Shown here: piece after piece, positions 47,178 to 59,463 of the stretch
Layout: every line of letters begins with the position of its first letter
Numbering within the stretch: the stretch's first letter is position 1
Assembly: GCA_029531795.1 (NCBI GenBank)
Contig: JAPEIS010000015.1
Coordinates: 1,922,001 to 1,986,000 of the forward strand
DNA length: 64,000 nt
Direction of reading: 5' to 3'
From: Sclerotinia nivalis
Lineage: Eukaryota; Ascomycota; Leotiomycetes; Helotiales; Sclerotiniaceae
Made by a program: the position numbers and the translations under genes
Notes under the pieces: model-generated
Database searches by the model: none
The model's input: the letters and a program-made list of their open reading frames with translations, nothing else
Told to the model about the DNA's origin: nothing

Positions 47178-48500
47178 ATGGAGCATCAATTTGAGCCGTT
47201 ACAGAATGATCTCATCCTTAGAACAGCATGGGGTAGATATCCTCATCCCTATGGTTTTGGAATGCTAATTGCTAATGAAGTTCAGGTCACAAGGTCGAAC
47301 GGCCACCAATGTGGGTGATGCGCCAAGGTATGTCCAATATTGGAAGTCAATGAGGTTTATGAGGTAGAAATAGCTAATATCTGGAACTCCTCATAGCTGG
47401 ACGTTATCTACCTGAATATCATGAAGCAAAAGGCAAAAATGACTTCTTCGAATGCTGCCGCTCTCCAGAAATCGCATCGACATTGACTCTCCAGCCCATT
47501 GAACGCTTTGCCGGACTTGTCGACGCAGCTATCATATTCTCCGATATTCTAGTGATTCCTCAGGCTCTGGGGATGACTGTAGAAATGGTCGACAAGAAAG
47601 GTCCTCATTTCCCGGAACCTCTTGAATCACCCAATGACGGTCAATACGAGCGAGTTTTGAACAAAAATGTGGATGTTGCGGCAGAGTTGGATTATGTTTA
47701 CAAGGCAATCACTTTGACGAGACACAAGTTGAAGGGAAGAGTTCCATTGTTTGGATTCTGTGGTGCACCATGGACATTGTTATGTTACATGGTAGAGGGA
47801 GGAGGAAGCAAGCTATTTGTGAAGACCAAGACCTGGGTTTACAAGTATCCAGAAGCTAGTAAGGCTCTCCTTCAGAAGATTGCAGAAGTGTGTGTAGAAT
47901 ATCTAGCTCTACAAGTCAAAGCTGGTGCACAGGTGAGTTCACTGATCGCTTATGAGTCACCCACCCGGATCTAATCGTTATATTAGCTGGTTCAAGTTTT
48001 CGATTCTTGGGCTACGGAGTTATCCCCATCATCTTTCAAGGAGTTCTCACGACCATACCTTGCATACATATCGGCGAATCTACCAAAACGCCTAAAGGAG
48101 CTGGGGCTCGAGCAAGTTCCAATGGTCGTATTTGCGAAGGGAGCCTGGTATGCGTTAGATTCCTTGTGCGATTTAGGATATCAGGTAGTAGGTTTGGACT
48201 GGCTACAAGACCCAGCGGAGGCCGTTCGGATACGAGGGGATCGCCCGATTGTCTTCCAAGGCAATGCAGATCCAGGAGTTTTATACGGAACCCGGTCAGA
48301 AATCACTCGGGTAGTCCAAGAAATGGTAAATGGTTTTGGTGGAGGAAAGCAAGGATGGATTGCGAATCTCGGTCATGGTTGGTATCCTCCAAAAGTTGAC
48401 TGTTCCTCAACTAATTCGGTTTCTCATAGGTATTACGCCGTTCGTCAACCCCGATGATTTGAAATTCTATTTCGAGGAAATCCACCGATTGACCCAGTGA
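47178..48500 (+). CDS. HEM12: Uroporphyrinogen decarboxylase
   Basis: It converts uroporphyrinogen III to coproporphyrinogen III, the fifth step of heme synthesis, in the cytosol. Exons: 47178-47232, 47286-47327, 47397-47932, 47987-48377, 48430-48500 (364 residues, the family length). The signature [16 protein letters not shown] is assembled across introns 1 and 2; exon 2 is only 42 nt. Other motifs are [15 protein letters not shown] (catalytic Asp), [46 protein letters not shown] and [12 protein letters not shown], then [13 protein letters not shown] with the conserved His. The start was chosen at the first Met, giving [19 protein letters not shown]. Convergent with the cytosine deaminase gene, 66 bp away. 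Confidence 0.96.
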
Positions 48501-48566
48501 TACTAAAACTAGTAAGCGTATCACTCCTTGGTATGGACCCTCTTTTCAACTCCAATATCTTCATTC

Positions 48567-49303
48567 CTACGAGAAGTAATGTGTCAGAGATAGCTGGTTG
48601 GGATCAAATTTTATGACATACCACAATTCTGGCTTCTCGCTGATAAATCTCTCCATCAATTCCTGGCACTCTTTACTTTGCATGTTGACGACCTCGATTC
48701 CTCTTTGCTTCAAATAGGCTTCACCACCAAGGAAAGTGTTATTTTCACCAACGACCACTCGTGATATTCCATACAAAAGACATGCTCCAGTACTTTCCAC
48801 CGTGATTAGCATACCGCAGAGCTGTGTTTATGATTACAAAACGTACCACATATCACATGGGGATAATCTACCAACGATTCGTTAATTTCATCTACTTCCT
48901 TCAAGGTATTATATTTGATATTGAGGAGATTCTCTTGACATACGTTGTGTACATGGTCGACCCCTTATAAGCCGAGGCAGGAAGACGACCGGAGTTTTCC
49001 AAGGCGGATGTCTCTCCCTAACTTGTAGTCAGCATGTCCATTCATCCACAAGCTAGAACGAGACCTCACATGATGAATAGCACTTCCTTTTTGTACGCGC
49101 ATATTATGACCACGGCCCAACAATTTTCCTTCTCTCGAGATTAAAGCTGCACCGATCTGGTACGATATCTTTGATTAGAAATGGCGGGAGGTTTGTAATA
49201 CATCGGTTCTGGATATTCATACAGGTACGCCACCTTCTTCATATCCGATCTTGGCTTCCTCGACTGCAATTGCAAATCCTTCTTGATCACCAAGGGGACT
49301 CAT
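48567..49303 (-). CDS. FCY1: Cytosine deaminase (Fcy1-like)
   Basis: It deaminates cytosine to uracil in pyrimidine salvage, and in fungi it also converts 5-fluorocytosine. Exons: 49303-49223, 49156-49070, 49017-48944, 48867-48847, 48792-48567 (162 residues; yeast Fcy1 is 158). The zinc site is intact: HGETSALEN supplies His and the catalytic Glu, and LSPCDMC supplies both Cys ligands. Flanking motifs are GGVPIGAALIS, LLGRGHNMRVQKGSAIHH, TGACLLYG-like TGACLLYGISRVVVGENNTFLGGEAYL and a C-terminal helix. Exon 4 is a 21-nt microexon carrying TLSPCDMC residues. All introns are GT-AG and 52-76 bp. The final acceptor (GGAAAG at 48793) was chosen because the alternative nearer AG gives a stop. Confidence 0.92.
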
Positions 49304-50215
49304 GATGGAAGTGATGGTGGTTTTGGATGGATGAGAGTGGAAGAATGAGGGGTATCTTGTGAAGTTAGAATGAAGGGAGAGATGGGGACTAAGTATTCAA
49401 ATCCACGAGATGAGGGATAGAGAGGAGGCTGCTCTAATAAAAAATTGTTTCTTTAGTCATGAATTTGTGATCTCTCCATATATATTTGTTATCCTAATGC
49501 AAAAGCTCCAAGAATTCTTGGTTATCAGTTTCTTGGTACTCCGTAGTTTCTTATCGATAAGAAACCATTCAATTTATTAAATAAATCTATAAATGATAAT
49601 GATGGAATACATTCCACCTATCATGTTTCTTTTTTTCCTTTTCCGGCATGTCATCATCATTGGTGAATAAGGGATTTCGGGGCCCGGGCTGATCTTTTTG
49701 ATTTGCTGACATAACCAATCTAAAAATAGTTTAGCCTAGCCTTACATGAAAATAAGCACAGAAATGCAGTTATGGTTCCATGGAAAGAAATCAATCAAAG
49801 ATGAAAATGAGAAGGTCGAGTAGAAGATAACTAACTACCTAGATACTTTACTTATACCTATGTATATTAAATTATGTAAAAAACCTCTAATAAAATATAA
49901 TTATTTTAGATGATGAATATGAATGATTTATCAATATTTGATAAGCATTTCTATTCACTCACCTATGATAATCTGAGGCAGATTTGTTATGTTATAGGGA
50001 GAAAAAAGATTCCATGAGAATCCTTGTACACTTTCGAGACCCTTCTTTCAGATTCTAAAATATTGCCGCTTTCTTCTTTCCAACGTAAGGCAAGGACAAA
50101 CCACTCACCCAAAACTATCACCCAATTTATCTATAGTTTTAGTTTTGCCAAAAAACTTATTAACTTTCCTTCCACCCAAGTACAATAAAAATTACAATCT
50201 CCTCTCTCTCTCTTC

Positions 50216-50248
<33 letters not shown>

Positions 50249-50711
50249 TCTTCCTCTCTAACTAATCATTCGATTTTAAAGTCTTGAGTTTATCTGAGTG
50301 AAACTTTTGGTCTTTCTATCTACAAGTATCTCAACCTGAGATCAAATCCCCATTGAAGAAAGATACTTTGCTGTTCTTCTCACACACTTTCCCATTTGTG
50401 CGCTAAGCTGTGAAAGTCCCAATTTGTAAGTAATTTATTGTTCTGAATTTCTATTCTTGCAATTTCTCTACAGCAGAATCTTAACAGTATTGAACCGTAC
50501 AATGATGAGATTTATCTCTAAGATATAAGATTTGGCAATTTATTACACTGGTTTCATTCAATCTCGGATAGCTAACAATCCCACTACAATTCTAGATCAG
50601 AAAAGAGCCTTATTAGACATCTGAGCCAGAGTCTCTCCTGACTGATACAGCACATTCCAATACAAGAAGGAAGGAAATCAAAGAGACTTTACCTCTCTAT
50701 CAATAAACAAA
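49304..50711. other. Intergenic region upstream of YDJ1 with long pyrimidine tract
   Basis: About 1.4 kb hold the divergent starts of the cytosine deaminase gene (-) and the DnaJ gene (+). A CT-rich run of about 45 bp lies at 50199-50243 (CTCTCTCT repeats), a feature common in strong fungal promoters near transcription starts. A probable long 5' leader follows. No ORF is convincing. Confidence 0.55.
50199..50243. repeat. Polypyrimidine CT microsatellite
   Basis: Nearly uninterrupted CT dinucleotides lie about 470 bp upstream of the YDJ1-type start codon. It could serve as a promoter element, but this is inferred from position only. Confidence 0.8.
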
Positions 50712-52155
50712 ATGCCTAAGGATAGCAAGTTGTATGATCTGTTAGGTGTAAGAATTCGTTCCCTCTAATGTGATGAGAGAACAATGCTTAACTCGGATCC
50801 TATAGGTTTCACCAACTGCAACAGAGGCAGAACTTAAGAAAGCATACAAAGTTGGGGCTTTGAAACATCATCCAGGTTAGTCTCTTCTCCAGTTCATCCC
50901 TTTGATCCCTTCTCCCCACAATACATAAATCTGACTGTCGGGCCGATAGATAAGAATCAGCACAACCCCGACGCCGAGGAAAAGTTCAAGGAGATCTCCC
51001 GTGCATACGAAATCCTTTCCGATCCCCAGAAGCGCCAAATCTATGACCAATATGGCGAAGAAGGATTGGAGGGTGGTGGTGGAGCAGGTGGAATGAACGC
51101 TGAGGACTTGTTCTCGCAATTCTTTGGCGGTGGCTCTGCATTTGGCGGTGGTGGTTTTGGTGGTATGTTTGGTGGTGGTGGTATGCAACAACGTGGTCCA
51201 CCAAAGGCTCGTACCATTCATCACGTCCACAAAGTTTCGCTCGAGGATATCTACCGCGGAAAAGTCTCCAAACTCGCCCTTCAAAAATCCGTCATCTGCC
51301 CCAAGTGTGATGGACGTGGTGGAAAGGAAGGTGCTGTTAAGAAGTGCACTGGATGTGACGGCCATGGTATGAAGACAATGATGCGCCAAATGGGTCCCAT
51401 GATCCAGCGTTTCCAGACTGTCTGCCCTGATTGTAATGGAGAGGGAGAGATAATTCGCGAAAAGGATAAGTGCAAGGGTTGCAATGGTAAAAAGACTACC
51501 GTGGAAAGAAAGGTGTTGCACGTTCATGTCGACAGGGGTGTTCGTAGCGGACATAAGATTGAATTCAGAGGCGAGGGTGACCAAACACCAGGAGTTGAAC
51601 CAGGTGATGTTGTTTTCGAGATCGAGCAAAAGCCCCATGACCGATTCCAACGCAAAGATGACGACCTATTTTACCATGCCGAGGTGGATCTCGCTACTGC
51701 ACTCGCTGGTGGAACAATCTTTGTCGAACATTTGGATGAGCGGTGGTTAAGTGTTGAAATTCTTCCAGGAGAAGTCATTAGCCCAGGTAAGCGATTTATT
51801 CCCATGGCGACACCTTGAAGATTCTCTAACAACCCCTACAGGAAGTGTCAAGATGGTCCGTGGCCAAGGTATGCCTTCATATCGTCATCACGATCACGGA
51901 AACATGTATATCCAATTCGATGTCAAATTCCCCGAGAAGAACTGGACCGCCGATCCTGCAGCGTTCGAGGCCCTCAAGACTATTCTTCCACCGGCAGCAG
52001 CAGGCATCACACCGCCTGCCGATGCGATGACCGAAGTTGCCGATCTCGAAGATGTCGATGCCAGCCAACAAGCTAGAGCGCAAGGCGCGGGTGCCATGGA
52101 CGAAGATGATGAAGATGGCCCTGGAGGTGAACGTGTCCAATGTGCTTCTCAATAA
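50712..52155 (+). CDS. YDJ1: Class I DnaJ (Hsp40) co-chaperone, Ydj1/Mas5-like
   Basis: It stimulates Hsp70 ATPase and delivers unfolded proteins in the cytosol and to the ER and mitochondria. Exons: 50712-50747, 50806-50875, 50950-51786, 51842-52155 (418 residues). The J-domain has [21 protein letters not shown] and HHPDKN (the HPD motif is split by intron 2). A Gly/Phe-rich linker follows ([19 protein letters not shown]). The zinc-binding region has four CxxCxGxx units: [24 protein letters not shown] and CKGCNGKK. The substrate-binding domains follow. The protein ends CASQ, a CaaX farnesylation signal identical in type to that of yeast Ydj1, implying membrane association. Very strong assignment. 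Confidence 0.97.
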
Positions 52156-53322
52156 TTTATAGTAGTATTGGCGTTTGGCCTGGGGTTATTCTTCATACTT
52201 CTTTCTTCATACAGAGATTTTTTTATCGACCTCTTTTGCATCTTCCGTCGGTTATATGATACGCCATGCTCGTTCTTCATGATTTCCAAGTGCGTTATTT
52301 TCATGGCCGATAATCGAGACAAGGGCTTTCTCTTGAATTTTTCTGTCGTGATAGAATGTCCATGACGTCAACATACACGAATGACGGAATGAGCAACGAG
52401 TGAGTAGGTTTAGTTTGAGGGTGGATATGATAGATGAAAGCTAGGAAGGAGTTGAAAGGAGCGAAAGGAAAGCCTTTGGACAATTTATGTGGATGATGTG
52501 GTGGACGGTGTAGATTTCCTTTTGCAAACATTGAGAATCACATATTATGAAATGGATGGAACATCCTTTTTTCATAGGTTTCCAAGGGTTTTCATGAGGA
52601 GATCAGACGAATAAACCCGAGAATCAAAACCTGGTTAAAGATCAGATCTCTTAATATGAACAGGGCGTTTAGACAGCAGCTGGGATAGATAGCATGTGAG
52701 ATGGGAGAAAAATGAGATTTATGAATGATTTTGTTTTGTGTGTGTGTGTGTGCTTGTGATTTGTGATGTTATGCTTGTGGTGATATGAAGCCTTGCATAT
52801 ACCTATTTGACGCGTCAACAGCCTGATGCACTCCCCGGGGGGTCTGTCTTGCCTAAATCGAATACTTCAATACTCATACTCATATTATATTTTCCGAGGT
52901 ACTGTGTAGCGAATGAAGAGGAATGCACTGTAGGTAGTTAACGTCCCGAGGTATTTCTCTACTTCCACTAATAAGTACACAAGTACACAAGTACATATAA
53001 TTCAAGTCTTAAGCCGAGCGAGTGAGTCTCGTTCAATTATATCCATTGGAACGAGCTACTAACTAACTAACTACCAACTACGTACTGGTATCAGTATTGG
53101 TATTGTTACAAACATCCATCCATCTAACAAATTCTCATGCTTATGTTCATGTTTCTTCTTCTTTTCTCATATCCATCCATTCATGAATAACTAAAGTACC
53201 CCGGTACCAGGTACCGGTACCCTCCAATACTCTCAAAGTAAACATAGTAACGCCTTCTAAAAATATCTCCCAAAAGAGCCCATACATATATATGCATGTT
53301 TCATCCACATCCCCTCCGATTC
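52156..53322. other. Intergenic spacer between convergent genes
   Basis: About 1.2 kb lie between YDJ1 (+) and NUP159 (-). It has a GT run at about 52736-52752, an ACTA tract near 53058-53073 and, at about 53199-53222, three GGTACC units (GGTACCAGGTACCGGTACC). No gene is supported. Confidence 0.5.
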
Positions 53323-56300
53323 TCAATCATCATCCTGAAAAGCTCTAACCTTGACCCCGGCCCTATTGACGGCTATCCTCAATTTATCCCTCGCTTCCCT
53401 CTTCCTCCTAGCCACCTCGCTCAACTCCGATTTCTCTTCTAAACTATATCCACTAATCTTTTTTCTCGGACTAGGAGATCCATAAATCGAGCCCGAATTA
53501 CTCATCCCAAAAGACGAGTTTCCTAATCTCCTTGACGCCGATCCTTTGAATTGATCAGGGGTATAGAAAACTGTATTTGTGCTTGAAGTCCCTGGTGTAT
53601 TTCCCCTCATACTCAATCTATTTGTATTTTTCTGAGGCGTTCTTAGAGCTGGTGAGGATTCTCGACTTGTGGTGTTGAATCTCAATTTGCGCATGCTGTT
53701 TTCAAGGACATCGACGTCGCCGCTACGTTTTTCCGCCATGGACGTCATCTTGGTGATTGTACGCATGATAGCTTCGACTGTGGGAGCTGCGGTTTTTGTA
53801 TTGCTGTTGGAATTTTGAGATACGATCTTAGCCCTGAGAACAGTGAGACCTTCTTCAGCTTCTGAGAGTAATTTCTGAAACTTCAAATAATCGCGGCGGA
53901 GATCATGTTGCTGTGCAGCTTGCTCGGCATTGAGTGGCTGTGCTCTAGCAATCGCTATTTGATCAGGGTGTGTGTGTGACTGCACAGTCCGTTTTACTTC
54001 TTCGAATCTTTGTCGTAGCTTGATAGTCTCCTTCTCAAGATTTTCGCAAGTTTCGATTTTTTCGTCCACATCCTGAATTCTACCCGTTTCGAGTTCACGT
54101 GTTAGCTCCTTTTCTACGATGTATGAAAGTGCTTCCATCTCATCCAAACACCAGGTCTCATCTTCTTCAAGATCTTTTCTGGTTCTATCTTTGTACTGCT
54201 CGGTGTGCCCCTTAATGAAGGACTTTAGAGCCTTTGCATTGACACCGAGAGTATCGATCATGGAGTTTATATCACGGTATAAAATCTCTACCTGAGCAGG
54301 AATGTTGTCGCCTGTTTCAGGTGACTTTACATCTGAATAAGCGACAAATTCATCCAGCGTTCTTGTGGCTTCAATATCTTCTGTGAGATATGTCTGCATC
54401 CTATCATCTTCATCATCGACGAGCGTTCTGGTCTCTTCGGCTTCTTTTCTTGCTTTAGCCTCAACACGGCGCTGTTCTCGTGCCCTTTCTTGTTCAACAG
54501 ATGTCACAAAAGAGCTTTGCGCGGGTGCAGTTGTTCTTCCCGATGACATCTGAGCATTTAATAACTGTGATGCGAATCCTGGCGCACTAACAGATCTCGA
54601 CGGATCGGGACGCATCATTCTAGGCGGAACTGCTGTTCTTACAGGACTGGGTGATCGAGGTGATGGAGGAATTACAGGGTCTGTTGGCGGTGGAAGTTTG
54701 GGTGCAGTACTAATTTCCCCGAAAAGTCCCTTCGATTGTCCAAACGTGGATGGCTTCTGTACTTTTGCGAAAGGACTGATGTCTGCTTTGGCTTTCTGAT
54801 TTCCGCCAAAAGAACTTTGAGGCGTTAAACCTGGTGTGACATTATTTTCAGATGTTGGGCTATCCAGCTTTCCGAGGTCTTCCCCACTTCCCTCTTCACT
54901 CGGTTCTTTGCTTTGCTCATCATCTTCATCCTCTGTAAGGAAGTCAGAATCATCGCCTTCATCATCCGGACCCCCTGGAATATCATCTTTGGGAGATTCA
55001 GGTGGGGGAGGTTGATCCTGCGTTTGAGTGTCTTTTTTGATAGGGGGTGGCATTTGAGTTTGAGTGGGTTTAGGCTTCAGCACGAAATCTGGTGGTAAGG
55101 GTGCATCATTTTCTTTTCCAGAGGCAGGAACTTCTCTTGTAACCGACTTAGGTTTAGGTGTGAAGTCCGGAGGCAATGGCGCATCATTTTCAGAGGCGGA
55201 CGTTTCGCCAGTAGCATAGCTAGATTTACTTGTTGGATCTGGAGGCAGAGGAGCTTCAGGCATTCCATCGCTTGGTTCCTGCTTGATATCCACTGGCGGA
55301 GAAGGGGCTGGGGCTGTTTCAGCAGATATACCTGCTGCAAATGGATTTGCTGCGGGTTTAGCCGGGGCCGCAAAAGGATTTGGAGCCAATTTTGCTTCAG
55401 TGCTTCCGAAGGGGTTTGGTTTTGTGGAGCCAGAGGCAGAGCCAAAAAGTCCACCACCAGTAGCAGGTGCTGCTGTACTGAAGAATGAAGACCTTGCCGG
55501 CGCGGGAGTTGAACTGGGGGTTGCAGATTGAGGCTTCGCCTGTTCCTCTGGTTCCGGAGCATCCATGTCTGCTTCTTCGGACACGGGTGCTTGCACAGTA
55601 GGGGCGTTCTCTGCTTCCTTCAAAGCGTTTCCAAAGGCTCCACCTCCAAAGAACGAACTCTTCGTTGCAGTCGTATTATCTGGCTCGCTTTCTTTGGAAG
55701 TATCCGCCTTAAATGTGGAGCCGATGACAAATTTATCTGCCCCGAAAGGACTTGAAGAAGGCTGTTGCTCGGCTTTATTGGCCCCTCCAAAGAGACTGCC
55801 AGATTGTGCAGCATTGCCAGTGTTGCCAGAACCGAACATGCCGCCACTTGTATTCGAAGCATTATTGTTGGAACCAAATATACCACCCCCAGTGGCCGGG
55901 GGTGCGGCAGGTTTGGAACCGAATATGCTTCCCCCTGTTGCCGGGGCGGCTGCAGCTGCGAAACCACCTTGATTTGCAAAAGTGGCAAATCCTCCAGAAG
56001 TCGGAGGCTTAGTTCCAGTAGAAGCACTTGAGCCAAAGACAGGTTGAGATGCACCTAAAGCACTGGACTGACCAAAAGCTGTGCCTGTATTGGCCGCGGT
56101 GGTGTTTGCCGAGCCCCATACCGATTGCCGCCCCGGCAAGCCTGATTGCCCAAATGCTGGGGCTGATGGTGTACCGAAGGCTGGCGCGCCAAAAGCTGGG
56201 CCCGGTTGTGCTGCAGGAGGTGCCATTGAAGGGGTTCCAAAACTTGGTGTTCCAAATGCTTGACCACCTGGGGCACCCCATGGCGATTGTGTCTTACCAA

Positions 56301-57975
56301 TAGCAGCGGGCGTTCCAAAAGCACCTGTCCCAGAAGCGGCCCCTGGTTTCGCCATTGCACCACCAAAGGCCGAAGTTGTAGGAGCTTGACCCCCAAATGG
56401 TTGACTTGACGTACTGCCAAAAGCAGGTGCAACAGTGCTAGGCTGCTGCGGAGGCGCCACTTCCTCGGCGGCAACTAGACCTGGGTATATGGTTTTCTGT
56501 CGAACCGAGTCGTTGTAAACGATCCACCATGAAGCCAAGACACCTTCATTGTTCAGAACCATAAGAGCAGGAGCGGGGTGAGGCGACTCATCAATCTCGT
56601 CATCCCCGGGTATGGGTTTCCAGATCCTAGTATTGCTCGAAAGATTAAGCGCAAAACCAATTGGAGATGTGTCCCCAAAACCCCCGCTTGATGTTGCAGG
56701 AAGCTGAGCTCTAAAAGAGTCATCGGCCATTTCTGTCATCGTGAATACCCCTGTTATTCTGTCCGATGGTTTATCAGTTGTCAATGGTACACTGGATCTG
56801 GTAAAGAGATTGATGTCTGTGGATGCTGTCGAGCCTACGATAAGTAAATCCTGTATACTTGGTGGAAAATCTTTCAGGCGAAGCAAAAAATGATGCGGTG
56901 GTGAACGATTGAGACCAAAGGGTGGAGTAGGATCAGTAAGTTTCTGAAACATAAAAATCGCAGGCTGTTGCCTCGTAGCCAGATGAAATTTGGATTCTGG
57001 AGCATTGCTAGGATCAAAATTCGATGGTGTATGCACCAGCAAAAATACGTTATTTTCAAGCCAAGTGATGGACGATACTTAGGCCTGTTAGTTATTTCCT
57101 GTGATCTGAGAAATCAAGAAAGACTTACCATGATCTCCGTCATTTAATCCAGGCGGCTTTGGAATTTCTGCTTTGATATCCCCTTCTGGTGTCATCTGAA
57201 CAGCACTACCATCGCCGAGGCCAGCAACCAATTGTTTCCCTTTAGTGGACCATGATACACAACTAACACCACTTCTGAGAACTTGACCATTGGGACCTGA
57301 CTTGAAAGCGCGGTCCTTAAGATTTGCCATCATGAGGTTTCCATCCACAGTCACAACTGCAAGAAGCTCGCCCTTATCCCTGGTAGGATTTGGCACGAGA
57401 GCCCTCAAAGACTCGCCATTTGTAGGTACCTCGAAGGCTGTTTGTGTAGATCCATTGAGTAGGGCGTCAACTTCGTAAACTGCCAGCCCACCACCCGATT
57501 CCGCAGATAGAACCAAATATGCATCGTCCGCTGAAAAGGCAAGCTGCGATACCCTCATAGGCATGGGAATTCTAAGTTCCGGTTGGAAAGATTTAAAATT
57601 TCCAGTACCGGGCCCCTCAAATGCTTTTTCCACAGACACAGTTCTTGCGACAACTATAGCATCTGGACCGGCGGCTGCGAGCAATCCGCGACGTGAAGAT
57701 ATGCTCAATAACGAAGATGTTGGAGGAGGAAGGTTGTCGGTCGGCCATGCTGAAGGAAGTAATTGCAACTTAGATTCGCCCGCAAAAGCGTGAAAGTGAA
57801 GCGCCTAAATCTTGTTAGCTACCGCAATGATCATGCCCATATGCCGGAATAATGTATATACCGTCGTTTGTATGTCTTCGAGCTCAGGGCCCAATTGTGC
57901 ACTGCGACCTGTCGCACCTCCAGCGGAGCCACCGCCAAGACTACCACTTCCTGGATTACCAAAGCTGAATGCCAT
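53323..57975 (-). CDS. NUP159: FG nucleoporin, Nup159/Nup214-like
   Basis: It forms the cytoplasmic side of the nuclear pore and recruits the RNA helicase Dbp5 for mRNA export. Exons: 57975-57862, 57804-57129, 57077-53323 (1,514 residues). The N-terminal 400 or so residues form the predicted beta-propeller (MAFSFGNPGSGSLGGGS start, ALHFHAFAGES, VSQLAFSADDAYLVLS, VSCVSWSTKGKQLVAGLGDGS). A long FG region follows with FGxPxFG, SAFG and GGIFGS-type repeats (about 490-830). A Pro/Glu/Ser acidic linker has repeated APLPPDF units. The C-terminal 450 residues are charged and coiled-coil-like (RAREQRRVEAKARKEAEE onward), as in the Nup82-Nup159-Nsp1 assembly. The total length is divisible by three with all three exons joined, supporting one gene rather than two. 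Confidence 0.92.
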
Positions 57976-58484
57976 GATCTCCAAAGATGCCCCGGAATTC
58001 TAAGCAGACTGGCAGTTCATTACAGAGCTCGGCGCATGGAGTGAGTATAGCGAATAGTTCTGGAAAAGGAAAGTAAGAGGTAGATCTAAGTTCAGATGGA
58101 TAGGGACAATGAGAAGTTAATTCGCGGAGCTGTATTGAATATCGAAGGTTTGAGATTTTGTGGTGATAAAAGAGATGAACTAAAGGCAAATGGTTTCCAG
58201 CTTTCCACTTCAAAATAATATTAGACCTCCATTCGCTCTCCGCTCGCGTTTTTGTACATCACGTGTTAAATCGCGAAAGCACAAGCTTAAGCTTCCAGGC
58301 GCCCAAGATCCTCGTCAGCGACAGTAACCTGGGATTATCAACGTCCCCGTTTGGAGCTCAGCAAAACAACCATTTCAACACATTTACGAATTCCTTCAGC
58401 TCCCCACGAATTACTACTTTGATTCTGTTTATTTGATAACCGACTTTTACCTAGAAATCCGCTCACCGAGCTTTGTTTGAAACA
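57976..58484. promoter_or_regulatory. Divergent promoter region of NUP159 and PUP1
   Basis: About 510 bp separate the two start codons. CATCACGTG at 58258-58265 contains CACGTG, the E-box core bound by Cbf1/Tye7-type bHLH factors; whether it is used is unknown. No TATA element was identified with confidence. Confidence 0.45.
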
Positions 58485-59463
58485 ATGCCTGGTTTCGACT
58501 TCTCCAACCATACACGCAATGCTGCGTTACACGCCAGAGGTGTCCCATTACCAAAAGCTACAAGCACAGGAACTACGATTGTAGGATGTATCTTTGAAGG
58601 AGGTGTAGTTGTAAGTTACATTACCATTCTGCGATCTCAAAGCAATTTAAACAGCTCCTCCATTTCGTTTCGGACTTCGATGTGAACTATCATGCTAATC
58701 AAACCCTTGTCCAGATCGCAGCAGATACCAGAGCTACCAGCGGACCCATAGTAGCAGATAAGGTACGATCAGTGTAATACTTTGATGTTGATGCAATGCT
58801 CATTGCTATTAGAATTGCGAGAAACTTCATTATATTGCTCCCCAGATCTGGTGTGCCGGTGCAGGTACAGCTGCTGATACCGAATTCACAACCGCCCTCA
58901 TCTCTTCACAACTTGAGCTCCACTCGTTATCAACAGGTCGCAAACCCCGAGTCGTTACCTGCATGACCATGCTTAAACAACACTTGTTCAGATACCAAGG
59001 ACACATTGGAGCATATCTTGTAGTGGCAGGTGTTGACCCTACCGGTGTTGGATTGTTTACGGTACATGCGCACGGGAGTACGGACAAGCTGCCATATGTT
59101 ACCATGGGAAGTGGTTCACTCGCTGCGATGTCTGTTTTTGAGACGCAATGGAAATCTAAGATGACAGAGGATGAAGCTGTTGAGTTGGCATCAAATGCTA
59201 TCCAAGCTGGTATCTTTAACGATTTGGGTTCCGGTTCGAACGTAGATGTGGCAATCATCACAAAGGATAAGACAACATTGAAGAGAGGGTTCGTTAAGCC
59301 GAATGAGAGAAGTAAGAAACAGAAGAGTTATGTCTTCCCTAGAGGAACTACGGCTGTTCTCAACGAGAAGATCATTACAAGGGAGGAGATTAGCAAGTAT
59401 GTCACAGTACATGAGATTGAAGGTGAGGCTGCGCTAGGGGAGAAAATGGATATAGATGCTTGA
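58485..59463 (+). CDS. PUP1: 20S proteasome subunit beta-2 (Pup1-like)
   Basis: This is the trypsin-like catalytic subunit of the proteasome core. Exons: 58485-58610, 58715-58762, 58813-59463 (274 residues). A propeptide of about 28 residues ends at STG, followed by the new N-terminal Thr of [13 protein letters not shown], which is the nucleophile. [17 protein letters not shown] (catalytic Asp and the later Lys region), [19 protein letters not shown] and [11 protein letters not shown] are family-typical. The long C-terminal arm (about 240-274) corresponds to the beta-2 tail that wraps beta-3. Exon 2 is 48 nt. The start is the ATG in AAACAATGCC; the upstream TTG at 58473 is not a start. Confidence 0.96.

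Noticed and set aside
55077..56474. Long overlapping ORFs in the NUP159 FG region
   Set aside because: The biased Gly/Phe/Pro codons leave other frames open; the translations are Leu/Arg/Gln-rich artefacts.
57088..57768. Treating the NUP159 N-terminal exon as a separate gene
   Set aside because: A 51-bp intron with normal ends joins DHG to VSSITWLENN in frame, and total coding length is divisible by three.
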